Below are positions 1 through 5,639 of a stretch of DNA of 6,024 nucleotides, piece by piece. Both the position numbers and the translations under genes were made by a program. How positions within the stretch are numbered: position 1 is the first letter of the stretch; each line of letters starts with the position of its first letter. Source of the stretch: Caryophanales bacterium UBA3260 (GTDB taxonomy: Bacteria > Bacillota_I > Bacilli_A > RF39 > UBA660); the NCBI GenBank assembly GCA_002362595.1, contig DEUO01000155.1, forward strand, positions 1-6,024. Direction: 5' to 3'. The notes beneath the pieces were generated by a model. That model did no database searches. It worked only from the letters and a program-made list of their open reading frames with translations, and was not told the DNA's origin.

Positions 1-23
1 AATACTTTAATAAAGTATGTTTA
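1..23. repeat. 23-base inverted copy of an antitoxin-gene segment
   Basis: Bases 1-23 are the exact reverse complement of bases 135-157, which lie inside the antitoxin coding region near its C-terminus (residues around YFNKVCL). Within both copies sits a 17-base near-palindrome (ATACTTTA, one central base, TAAAGTAT), at 2-18 and 140-156. An exact 23-base match 111 bases away is hard to explain by AT-richness alone. It could be a remnant of an inverted duplication whose rest lies off the left edge, a recombination hotspot, or a fold-back artefact if the window begins at a contig end. The sequence alone does not decide. Confidence 0.7.
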
Positions 24-33
24 AATTATAATT

Positions 34-67
34 ATAAAAAAGATAATGTAACAAAATTACATTATCT
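34..67 (-). terminator. Rho-independent terminator of the MqsR-like/Panacea operon
   Basis: On the minus strand an 11-base perfect stem (AGATAATGTAA paired with TTACATTATCT, plus-strand arms 57-67 and 41-51) encloses a 5-base loop (52-56) and is followed by TTTTTAT. The stem includes the antitoxin stop codon at 57-59, so termination is immediate. The stem is AT-rich but long and perfectly paired. Confidence 0.85.
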
Positions 68-1067
68 CGCTTACTTTTTCAAACATATCAGTACTATATT
101 TTTTTATATCTTCAACCGTCTTTATATCATATTCTAAACATACTTTATTAAAGTATTTTTCTATAGATTCTGCACTTATAAAATTATTACAACTATCTTT
201 TTCTTCTAATCCTTCTCTTGCTTCAATCCAAGGATCAGTCAAATGACTTATATCAATTAGTACACCACCACTATAGCATCCAAAATATTCTATCATTTTA
301 TCTAAATATTCTTTCTCTTCTAAAGTAAAACTGCTAGTTTTATCAGGCAAAACTTCTGCTAGTTTTATAGGATATCCCTTATATTCTGAAAAAGCGTTAT
401 AAATTTTTTCATACACAGGTCCATAAGCCCAAGCTTTTGGCAATTCATCAAATAAAAATTTATCTAATATTTTATTAGAAAACCCATTTATAAAATATAA
501 TAATTTTTGTAACGCTAAAGGCGTAAAATCTTTAATATTCTTTATTAAATATAAAGCTACACTATATAATTTAGAATTAGAAGAAGATAACATTAATTGA
601 GTTACTTTATTTAAAGATTTTTTAAAAGTTATATCAGTAAGTTTATCTTTATTAGATATTAAGTAAGTTTCAAATAACATCGGATTATCTTTTATTCTTT
701 TCAATAAATCAGAAACTTCTTTACTTGGATTACCTGATACAAAATATCTAGGTATAGTAACTTCACCTAATCCAAGTACTAAAGACAAAGGTTTCTTTCC
801 AATAGCATATTTATCTAATATTTCTTCAATTTCGCTAATTCTTATTAAATCAGTCTTTTTTCGTAATTCATCATTAGCAGTAAAAACATTATAATTATAA
901 GCATCTTTATCAAATACTTCTTCGTTACATTTACTACATACATATTTTTTTTCAATATATTTAACTGTTATACCTTTTATTGTCTCTTCAACTTCACTAT
1001 CCACACATTTACATAAATTTTCTTTTTTACAATTATGACAAAAAATATTTTTGCTTTCCCATTCCAT
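57..1067 (-). CDS. Antitoxin: MqsA-like zinc finger, helix-turn-helix and C-terminal Panacea (SocA/DUF4065) domain
   Basis: Predicted antitoxin and autorepressor of the toxin gene just upstream. With the ATG at 1067 it is 336 residues long. Residues 10-47 carry two CxxC pairs (C10/C13 and C44/C47, with extra cysteines at 19 and 21), as in the YgiT/MqsA zinc finger. Residues about 77-130 look like the Xre-type helix-turn-helix usual in this family (PLSLVLGLGEVTIPRYFVSG, then PSKE). Residues about 168-285 are a Panacea domain with the hallmarks LQKLLYFINGF (186-196), KAWAYGPVY (211-219) and SHLTDPWIEAR (274-284). In studied systems the Panacea domain binds and neutralises the cognate toxin, while the N-terminal part binds DNA. 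I chose the 1067 start because GGGAG sits 9 bases upstream (1077-1081) and the zinc finger then begins near residue 10. The frame stays open to ATGs at 1103 and 1109, and the 1109 start would overlap the toxin gene by 14 bases (350 residues), but it has only a weak ribosome site. Family call is firm; the start is less so. Confidence 0.88.
   Translation of the reverse strand: MEWESKNIFCHNCKKENLCKCVDSEVEETIKGITVKYIEKKYVCSKCNEEVFDKDAYNYNVFTANDELRKKTDLIRISEIEEILDKYAIGKKPLSLVLGLGEVTIPRYFVSGNPSKEVSDLLKRIKDNPMLFETYLISNKDKLTDITFKKSLNKVTQLMLSSSNSKLYSVALYLIKNIKDFTPLALQKLLYFINGFSNKILDKFLFDELPKAWAYGPVYEKIYNAFSEYKGYPIKLAEVLPDKTSSFTLEEKEYLDKMIEYFGCYSGGVLIDISHLTDPWIEAREGLEEKDSCNNFISAESIEKYFNKVCLEYDIKTVEDIKKYSTDMFEKVSEIM
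135..157. repeat. Internal copy of the 23-base inverted repeat
   Basis: This is the partner of bases 1-23, in inverted orientation and inside the 3' part of the MqsA-Panacea antitoxin gene. On the coding (minus) strand it reads through the residues YFNKVCL. Its core at 140-156 is a near-perfect palindrome with 8-base arms. Because it is coding and in frame, this is presumably the original copy and the edge copy the derivative. Confidence 0.7.
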
Positions 1068-1095
1068 ATTCGTACACTCCCATTTGCTTTTTAAT

Positions 1096-1455
1096 TTATT
1101 CATCTTCATGTAAAGATACCACCACTATAGTATTATTAGTTAAATTATCTTTTCCTATCTTAACATATATAGGAATTGCAGTATCTAATCCATAAATATC
1201 TACACAAGAATAAAAAGATTTAAAATCATATAGATAATCTACATTATTATATCTTAAATCTTCGCACTTTATTTTGCTTCTAAATTGATTAATAGGTAAA
1301 TTATTAACTATCCATTCAACTTCATCATAAGTAATATTATATTCATGAACAAACCTTTTATCCTTATCTTTCTCTAATTTTATATCAAAAGTTGTATTTT
1401 CATTAATACTATTAAGCAATCTTTCGGCTTCTTTCTTAGCTGCAATATCTTTCAC
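1096..1455 (-). CDS. Probable MqsR-like toxin (mRNA interferase family)
   Basis: A 119-residue protein encoded directly before the zinc-finger Panacea antitoxin, in the toxin-first order of mqsRA. It starts with GTG at 1455, supported by AAAGGAG (1463-1469) 7 bases upstream. The N-terminal half has the pattern ITYDEVEWIVNNLPINQF (41-58), resembling the helix before the core of MqsR homologues. The C-terminal part (about 76-119) has YDFKSFY, then PIYVKIG and VVVSLHEDE. This parallels the end of MqsR, where a VYLKI strand is followed by an IVSF strand. From my memory of E. coli MqsR, Tyr81 would correspond to Y97, and Lys96 to H116, as in homologues ending in SFH. MqsR cleaves mRNA, often at GCU, in a RelE-like fold, so the inferred role is growth arrest when unneutralised. 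The gap to the preferred antitoxin start is 28 bases. The assignment rests on short motifs plus context and is not certain. Confidence 0.62.
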   Translation of the reverse strand: MKDIAAKKEAERLLNSINENTTFDIKLEKDKDKRFVHEYNITYDEVEWIVNNLPINQFRSKIKCEDLRYNNVDYLYDFKSFYSCVDIYGLDTAIPIYVKIGKDNLTNNTIVVVSLHEDE

Positions 1456-1497
1456 TACTTAACTCCTTTCTTGCTTTTTTATTAATAAACTAAATAT

Positions 1498-1526
1498 ATT
1501 TTAACTCTAATATTAAACTAAGTCAA
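1498..1526 (-). promoter_or_regulatory. Promoter of the MqsR-like/Panacea operon
   Basis: Minus-strand TTGACT (plus 1521-1526) and TAAAAT (plus 1498-1503) are separated by 17 bases. Each box matches the sigma-A consensus at five of six positions. Transcription would start near 1491, giving a leader of about 35 bases before the GTG. The -35 box directly abuts the palindrome at 1527-1555, so a bound repressor would cover or touch it. Confidence 0.8.
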
Positions 1527-1555
1527 CATTTTAAGTATCATTGATACTTAAAATG
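1527..1555. promoter_or_regulatory. Perfect 29-base inverted repeat, probable antitoxin operator
   Basis: The arms are CATTTTAAGTATCA (1527-1540) and TGATACTTAAAATG (1542-1555), perfectly complementary over 14 bases with one central base. The repeat begins at the base next to the -35 hexamer of the toxin operon. It is not followed by a T run on the minus strand, and the glmM transcript already has its own terminator at 1561-1590, so it is better read as a DNA-binding site. MqsA-type antitoxins bind palindromes at their own promoters through the helix-turn-helix. That the encoded antitoxin binds here is inference. Confidence 0.75.
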
Positions 1556-1560
1556 CAATT

Positions 1561-1590
1561 ATAAAAAGGGTGATAAAATCACCCTTTTAT
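1561..1590 (-). terminator. Rho-independent terminator after glmM
   Basis: Minus-strand GGGTGAT and ATCACCC (plus 1568-1584) form a 7-base stem around a 3-base loop, extended by flanking A/T pairs and followed by TTTTTAT (plus 1561-1567). It lies about 7 bases after the glmM stop codon and separates the cell-wall operon from the toxin-antitoxin module. Confidence 0.93.
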
Positions 1591-1596
1591 AACCAT

Positions 1597-2943
1597 TTAT
1601 ACTATATGCCCTTGATTAGTAATTACTTCTATTATTTCATCGACATATTTAGTACACAATTCTATATCAGAAGCTTCTACCATAACTCTAATTACTGGTT
1701 CTGTTCCTGATTCTCTTACTAAAACTCTTCCCTCATCACCCAAAAGAGCTTCTACTTCTTTTATCTTATTATCTACTATAGTATCATTTTTAACTTCTAT
1801 CTTATTTTTTACTTTAACATTTTTAAGTAACTGTGGATATATAGTTACTGGTGATGCTAATGTACTAAGAGACATTTTACTTTCTATTACTGTTTCCATT
1901 ATTTTAAGAGATGTTAAAATACCATCACCAGTAGTAGCATGTTTAGAAAATATTATATGACCAGATTGTTCTCCTCCTAAGACATATCCATTAGCTACCA
2001 TATTTTCATTAACATATTTATCTCCAACAGCAGTCTTTTCATATTTAATTCCAACTTTATCACAAGCTTTATATAAACCTAAATTAGACATAACTGTTGT
2101 AACAATAGTATCATGTGCAAGTTCATTATGATCTTTTAAATATTTACCACAAATATATAATATTAAATCACCATCTACAACCTGCCCATTTTCATCTACT
2201 GCTAGACATCTATCAGCATCTCCATCATACGCAAATCCAATATCTAATTCTTTTTCTTTAACAAGATTTTGTAAAGCTTCAATATGAGTTGATCCACAAT
2301 TAGTATTTATATTTAATCCATTAGGTTCATTATTTATTACATATGTTTTTGCTCCTAAAGCATCAAATACTGCTTTAGCTATATTAGAACTAGCCCCATT
2401 AGCGCAATCTAATCCTACCTTTATATTTTTAAACGCTCTTGTTGGAACAGACATTAAATAACCAATATATCTATTTCTACCAACAGAATAATCACTAGCA
2501 GACCCAATATTATCTTTAATCGCAAGAGGCAACTCCTCTATCTTTCCATCAATACATTGTTCAATTAAGTCTTCTATATCACTAGACATTTTATGTCCTT
2601 TATTGTCAATTATTTTAATACCATTATCATAATAAGGATTATGAGATGCACTAATCATTATTCCACAATCAAAATCTTCTGTTCTTGTTATATATGCAAC
2701 ACTTGGTGTTGTTGTGACATGCATCAAATAAGCATCAGCACCACTAGCTGTTAAACCAGCTACTAAAGAATATTCTAGCATATAAGAACTTCTTCTAGTA
2801 TCTTTTCCTATTACAATACGAGCATGCTCCTTATCTTGCCCAAAATACCATCCTAAGTATCTTCCAACTTTATAAGCATGTTCCACTGTTAAATTAACAT
2901 TGGCTTCTCCTCTAAAACCATCTGTACCAAAATACTTACCCAT
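1597..2943 (-). CDS. glmM: Phosphoglucosamine mutase GlmM
   Basis: Cytoplasmic enzyme of the alpha-D-phosphohexomutase superfamily that interconverts glucosamine-6-phosphate and glucosamine-1-phosphate on the way to UDP-GlcNAc, the precursor of peptidoglycan. With the ATG at 2943 it has 448 residues, the normal family size. It begins MGKYFGTDGFRGEAN, the usual GlmM N-terminus. The phosphoserine loop is SASHNP (98-103, catalytic S100). The magnesium loop is DGDADR (240-245), the sugar-binding loop is GGEQSGH (323-329), and the phosphate-binding loop is RESGTEP (410-416). A start 24 bases upstream at 2967 is in frame. I prefer 2943 because it gives the conserved N-terminus and has AAAGGAG about 10 bases upstream inside the end of the preceding gene. 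One base separates it from that gene's stop, so the two are co-transcribed and probably translationally coupled. All key motifs are intact. Confidence 0.97.
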   Translation of the reverse strand: MGKYFGTDGFRGEANVNLTVEHAYKVGRYLGWYFGQDKEHARIVIGKDTRRSSYMLEYSLVAGLTASGADAYLMHVTTTPSVAYITRTEDFDCGIMISASHNPYYDNGIKIIDNKGHKMSSDIEDLIEQCIDGKIEELPLAIKDNIGSASDYSVGRNRYIGYLMSVPTRAFKNIKVGLDCANGASSNIAKAVFDALGAKTYVINNEPNGLNINTNCGSTHIEALQNLVKEKELDIGFAYDGDADRCLAVDENGQVVDGDLILYICGKYLKDHNELAHDTIVTTVMSNLGLYKACDKVGIKYEKTAVGDKYVNENMVANGYVLGGEQSGHIIFSKHATTGDGILTSLKIMETVIESKMSLSTLASPVTIYPQLLKNVKVKNKIEVKNDTIVDNKIKEVEALLGDEGRVLVRESGTEPVIRVMVEASDIELCTKYVDEIIEVITNQGHIV

Positions 2944-2944
2944 T

Positions 2945-3613
2945 TTACATATTCTCCTTTTTAACAATATTATTCACATCTTTATATATACTATTTTCTG
3001 GTATAACACCTCTTACACAAGACATAGGATAAACACTAGTATTTCTTCCTATTATAGTTCCAGGATTTAAAACACTATTGCATCCTACTTCAACATAATC
3101 ACCTAACATAGCACCTACTTTTTTCAAACCTGTTTCCATCACTTCATTATTAATTCTATCATTAATCTTAACTAAAGTTTTATCACTTTTTACATTACTA
3201 GTAATAGAACCTGCTCCCATATGTGATTTATATCCTAATATAGAATCACCAACATAGTTATAATGAGGTACTTGAACATTATCAAATAAAATAACATTCT
3301 TAAGTTCTACAGAATTACCAACAACACAATTTTCTCCAACTAAAGCACTTCCTCTTATAAAAGCACAATGTCTAACCTCACTATTAGCTCCTATTACAGA
3401 AGGTGCTCCTAAGTAAGCAGAATCATATACTTTAGCAGACTCATGTACCCAAACATTTTCTTCTATCTCTTTATATTCATCACCTAAAGTTTTACCTAAC
3501 TCTATTATAAATTCCTTAATTCCTTTTAATGCTTCCCAAGGATAAGTAAAATTACTTAAATACTCACCTGCTAAAGTATGTTCTAAACTATATAAATCTT
3601 TTATTTTATACAT
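2945..3613 (-). CDS. Left-handed beta-helix acetyltransferase, probable glucosamine-1-phosphate N-acetyltransferase (GlmU C-terminal type)
   Basis: A 222-residue protein with an N-terminal helical segment (about 1-50) followed by hexapeptide repeats from about 54 to 205 (for example the stretch AYLGAPSVIGANSEV), typical of a left-handed beta-helix. The stretch from VGNSVELK to GAGSITSN aligns without gaps to the acetyltransferase domain of GlmU. By my recollection of E. coli GlmU, R333, K351, H363, Y366 and N386 correspond to R87, K105, H117, Y120 and N140. H117 would be the catalytic base. The nucleotidyltransferase half of GlmU (LxxGxGTRM loop) is absent, although such proteins are often labelled UDP-N-acetylglucosamine pyrophosphorylase. 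Next to glmM it would acetylate glucosamine-1-phosphate with acetyl-CoA to GlcNAc-1-phosphate, with the uridylyl step encoded elsewhere. AAAAGGAG (3623-3630) lies 9 bases before the ATG. An acceptor other than GlcN-1-P remains possible. Confidence 0.8.
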   Translation of the reverse strand: MYKIKDLYSLEHTLAGEYLSNFTYPWEALKGIKEFIIELGKTLGDEYKEIEENVWVHESAKVYDSAYLGAPSVIGANSEVRHCAFIRGSALVGENCVVGNSVELKNVILFDNVQVPHYNYVGDSILGYKSHMGAGSITSNVKSDKTLVKINDRINNEVMETGLKKVGAMLGDYVEVGCNSVLNPGTIIGRNTSVYPMSCVRGVIPENSIYKDVNNIVKKENM

Positions 3614-3661
3614 ATATAATTGCTCCTTTTGTATAAGTTAATCATTTTTATTTTCTTTTAT

Positions 3662-3690
3662 ATTATAACATTATTTTTAATTTATAACAG
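3662..3690 (-). promoter_or_regulatory. Extended -10 promoter of the acetyltransferase-glmM operon
   Basis: The minus strand has TGTTATAAT: a perfect TATAAT (plus 3662-3667) preceded by the TGn extension (3668-3670). A weak -35, CTGTTA (plus 3685-3690), lies 17 bases upstream. The expected start is near 3655, with a leader of about 42 bases. I see no riboswitch or glmS-type ribozyme in this short leader. Confidence 0.7.
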
Positions 3691-3724
3691 AATAAAAACC
3701 AAGTATTTTTACTACTCGGCTTTT
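3691..3724 (-). terminator. Rho-independent terminator of the three-gene Panacea operon
   Basis: The minus strand reads AAAAGCCGAGTA, a 7-base loop, then TACTTGGTTTTTATT. GCCGAGTA pairs with TACTTGGT over 8 positions (plus 3713-3720 with 3698-3705), including two G-U pairs, and is extended by A-U pairs into the U tract. It sits 4 bases after the last gene of the operon. The G-U pairs make the hairpin better on the minus strand than on the plus strand, matching the direction of the genes. Confidence 0.85.
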
Positions 3725-3727
3725 ATT

Positions 3728-4351
3728 TTAATTTTCATTTATAATTGAAATATTTTCACTTATATATTTATCAGCATCAGTAATAAAATTTTCAATAAAT
3801 TCTAATGTTACATCATTTTTTTCTTTTTCATGAGTATTTATATCAAAGATAACATTCAACATATCATTTATATTTCTATCAGTAAAATACCTTTTCCAAC
3901 AATTAACTTTCTTTGAATTAATTTCTATGTCTTGAAGCCAACTTAATTCAAAATCATTACTACTTTTTACTTCTGATTGACAAAATATTTGTTCTTTAAA
4001 TTTTTCAATGTATTCTTTTTCAAAGCTACTACTTACAACATATCCTATTCTATAAAATTCTATTTCTTCTAAAGCATTTAGAATTTTTTTAAAGTTTTCC
4101 CTATAATTTTTTATTTCTTCTCCAGATATGTTTATAGTCATATAATAGTAGTTCCCAATAAATCGAATATCATTATTTTGAACAAACGCAATTATCGGAG
4201 TATTAGCTTCTATAGGTAAATTAGCATTTTCTGACATAATCATCGGATCTTTTAAAGATGGAACAGCCAATTTTAATTTATTAGCTAACTCATCTTCCTT
4301 ATATTTAGTTCCTTCTTTTAAATATAATGATATTTGATAACTATTTTTCAT
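3728..4351 (-). CDS. Unassigned third gene of the Panacea operon (possible distant TIGR04255-like protein)
   Basis: A 207-residue soluble protein with no signal peptide or membrane segment. I do not recognise it with confidence. It opens with a strand-like stretch (SYQISLYLKEG, 4-14) and a helix. A hydrophobic stretch follows, TPIIAFV then DIRFIGNYYYMTINIS (51-76), then an amphipathic helix (80-97) leading into FYRIGYVVSSS (99-109). The C-terminal part has FDINTHEKEKND and a helical tail. The order strands, helix, 'RIG' strand and late 'DINT' element faintly recalls the TIGR04255 family, and through it SecB-like folds, but this is an impression only. The ATG has a strong GGAAGGAG (4361-4368) and overlaps the preceding gene by 11 bases. 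Made with the Panacea protein and the 246-residue protein, it could be a toxin, chaperone or sensor subunit. Confidence 0.85.
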   Translation of the reverse strand: MKNSYQISLYLKEGTKYKEDELANKLKLAVPSLKDPMIMSENANLPIEANTPIIAFVQNNDIRFIGNYYYMTINISGEEIKNYRENFKKILNALEEIEFYRIGYVVSSSFEKEYIEKFKEQIFCQSEVKSSNDFELSWLQDIEINSKKVNCWKRYFTDRNINDMLNVIFDINTHEKEKNDVTLEFIENFITDADKYISENISIINEN

Positions 4352-5081
4352 TTCTTTTTTCTCCTTCCATAGATTTTAAACAATCTATAACTTTTTCAGG
4401 TAATAACTTTTCATCATATAAATCTTTTTGCAATTCCCAATAAAATTCTAATTCATCTTTTTCTTTCTGCTCCATATATTTTGCATCTATTTCATTTGCA
4501 TAAACATTATCAATATTCATCCCTAAAGTTTTTGTTGAACTATTTATAGAAGATGAAGACAATAATGACGGAAATGTATAAGACATTTTTTGGTTTATAG
4601 GAAACTTATCATTTTTAAATGTTAAATGATGGGGATCAATATAAAGTAAATTTATAATATGATAATCAAGCAAAACTCCAATATATCTACAATCATCTAT
4701 TCTACCAAATTCTATAAACATACTTCCTTCTGAATATTGATCTACTATATTTTTATGATATATTGTTTGCATTATATTCGTAATTCGATTTATTGCTTCT
4801 TCATTTTCTAATTTTTTTAAATGCATTGATTTTTCTAAATCACCATTTATCAATGTATTATTAAAACAATGCTGTGATAATATTTTTAATGATTCCATTA
4901 AATCAGATATTATTTTTAAAAAATGTGTTAAATTTTTATACCTATTATTAAATATTATTCCTTGATTAAAATCAGATTGCAATTCAAAGTCGTCAAACTT
5001 AAAAAGAAAATTTTTTGCTTTATTTTGTTTTTCTATTTCTTGGGGATCTATACTTGCTTTAATTTTACTTTTACTAGGCAT
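4341..5081 (-). CDS. Unassigned second gene of the Panacea operon, candidate toxin or effector
   Basis: A 246-residue, soluble, mostly charged protein of no family I recognise. The N-terminus is lysine-rich. Residues about 44-110 look helical. Residues 120-155 form the most ordered segment: SMFIEFGRIDDCRYIGVLLD followed by YHIINLLYIDPHHLTF. This is a run of probable beta-strands ending in a DPHH motif (149-152), and such a compact sheet with late Asp/His residues would suit a small catalytic core. A serine-rich, low-complexity patch (172-183) and an acidic helical tail follow. Its ATG overlaps the stop of the Panacea gene by 8 bases and I see no ribosome binding site in front of it. Synthesis therefore probably depends on ribosomes finishing the antitoxin, a usual way of keeping a toxin below its antitoxin. 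Its position beside a lone Panacea domain makes it the first candidate for the neutralised toxin, which is inference from context only. Confidence 0.85.
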   Translation of the reverse strand: MPSKSKIKASIDPQEIEKQNKAKNFLFKFDDFELQSDFNQGIIFNNRYKNLTHFLKIISDLMESLKILSQHCFNNTLINGDLEKSMHLKKLENEEAINRITNIMQTIYHKNIVDQYSEGSMFIEFGRIDDCRYIGVLLDYHIINLLYIDPHHLTFKNDKFPINQKMSYTFPSLLSSSSINSSTKTLGMNIDNVYANEIDAKYMEQKEKDELEFYWELQKDLYDEKLLPEKVIDCLKSMEGEKRNEK

Positions 5082-5535
5082 TACTTAAGGATGTGTAATA
5101 TATATATATATCTTGCAAATCTATTAGATTTGTTGATATTTCATCGCTTTCTGCACTTCCTCTAGCTTTTTGCCATGGAAGCTCATTATGTGTCATAAGT
5201 TCAAGCTGATCTCCGTCAAATGGTCCAAATACAGCAAGTATTTCATCTAAAAATTCTGATATTTCTTTATCTATTTCTAATATTTCATCTGGTGTAGCTA
5301 TCTCATTTCTGCCATTTTCTTTATATCTATCGTATAAAGTAGGAAAAACAGGACCATGAACCCATGCTTCTGGTCTATCATGAAATAATACATTTGTAAT
5401 ATTAGCATTTTCATTATTTTCCACTATATACCAAGCATATGCATAATATACTAATTTCTGTAATTTTTTGTTTGTAACTTTAATATGTCTTAGAATATAA
5501 TTTACAACTACATCTATATTTGTTCTCTCATTCAT
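5074..5535 (-). CDS. Stand-alone Panacea (SocA/GepA, DUF4065) domain antitoxin-type protein
   Basis: A 153-residue protein that is essentially one Panacea domain. It has NKKLQKLVYYAYAW (22-35), PEAWVHGPVFPTLY (55-68) and THNELPWQKAR (115-125), the same three hallmarks as in the second antitoxin of this window, although overall sequence similarity outside them is low. Panacea proteins neutralise structurally diverse toxins by direct binding. SocA of Caulobacter is a proteolytic adaptor for its toxin, and GepA is a phage-associated relative. Here there is no zinc finger or helix-turn-helix, so DNA binding and autoregulation are not evident from the protein. It is the first gene after a perfect sigma-A promoter, and its stop overlaps the next ATG. 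The ATG at 5535 has a moderate AGGA about 10 bases upstream. The domain call is firm; the toxin partner is unproven. Confidence 0.92.
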   Translation of the reverse strand: MNERTNIDVVVNYILRHIKVTNKKLQKLVYYAYAWYIVENNENANITNVLFHDRPEAWVHGPVFPTLYDRYKENGRNEIATPDEILEIDKEISEFLDEILAVFGPFDGDQLELMTHNELPWQKARGSAESDEISTNLIDLQDIYIYYTSLSNA

Positions 5536-5574
5536 ATGTATCTTCCTATTCTATCTATATATATTTTATAATAT

Positions 5575-5584
5575 AACATATGTT
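5575..5584. promoter_or_regulatory. Short palindrome in the leader of the three-gene operon
   Basis: AACATATGTT is a perfect 10-base palindrome located about 13-22 bases after the predicted transcription start of the Panacea operon. It could be a small operator, but palindromes of this length are not rare in DNA this AT-rich, and no encoded DNA-binding domain is obvious in the operon. Confidence 0.3.
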
Positions 5585-5603
5585 TCTTCAAGTAATGTGT
5601 TGT

Positions 5604-5632
5604 ATTATATTTTCTTTTTTTCTCATTGTCAA
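5604..5632 (-). promoter_or_regulatory. Full-consensus sigma-A promoter of the three-gene Panacea operon
   Basis: The minus strand has TTGACA (plus 5627-5632), a 17-base spacer and TATAAT (plus 5604-5609), with no mismatch to the consensus. The start site should be near 5597, leaving a leader of about 60 bases before the Panacea ATG. The spacer is A-rich. A promoter this strong suggests either continuous high expression of the antitoxin or tight control by a repressor not identified here. Confidence 0.9.
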
Positions 5633-5639
5633 TTCAAAA

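Noticed and set aside
1..137. Plus-strand frame entering from the left edge and ending at 137
   Set aside because: Only the first few codons resemble the antitoxin. The rest passes through the terminator hairpin and is antisense to the antitoxin gene, so it is not called as a gene.
1068..1109. Longer antitoxin starting at ATG 1109 and overlapping the toxin gene by 14 bases
   Set aside because: It cannot be excluded, but the GGGAG at 1077-1081 fits the ATG at 1067 and the extra 14 residues precede the expected family N-terminus.
980..1195. Plus-strand open frame of 71 codons
   Set aside because: It lies opposite the antitoxin N-terminus and the toxin C-terminus, has no ribosome site, and its composition is that of an antisense shadow.
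2944..2967. GlmM start at ATG 2967, eight residues upstream
   Set aside because: It would overlap the preceding gene and add residues before the conserved MGKYFGTDG. The ribosome site at about 2954-2960 would lie after it.
3614..3661. Possible riboswitch or glmS-type ribozyme before the acetyltransferase-glmM genes
   Set aside because: The leader is only about 42 bases from the predicted start and shows no conserved core or long pairing.
4962..5165. Plus-strand open frame of 67 codons with hydrophobic stretches
   Set aside because: It is antisense to two well-supported overlapping genes. The phenylalanine- and isoleucine-rich translation is what AT-rich antisense DNA yields, and I would not read it as a small membrane toxin.
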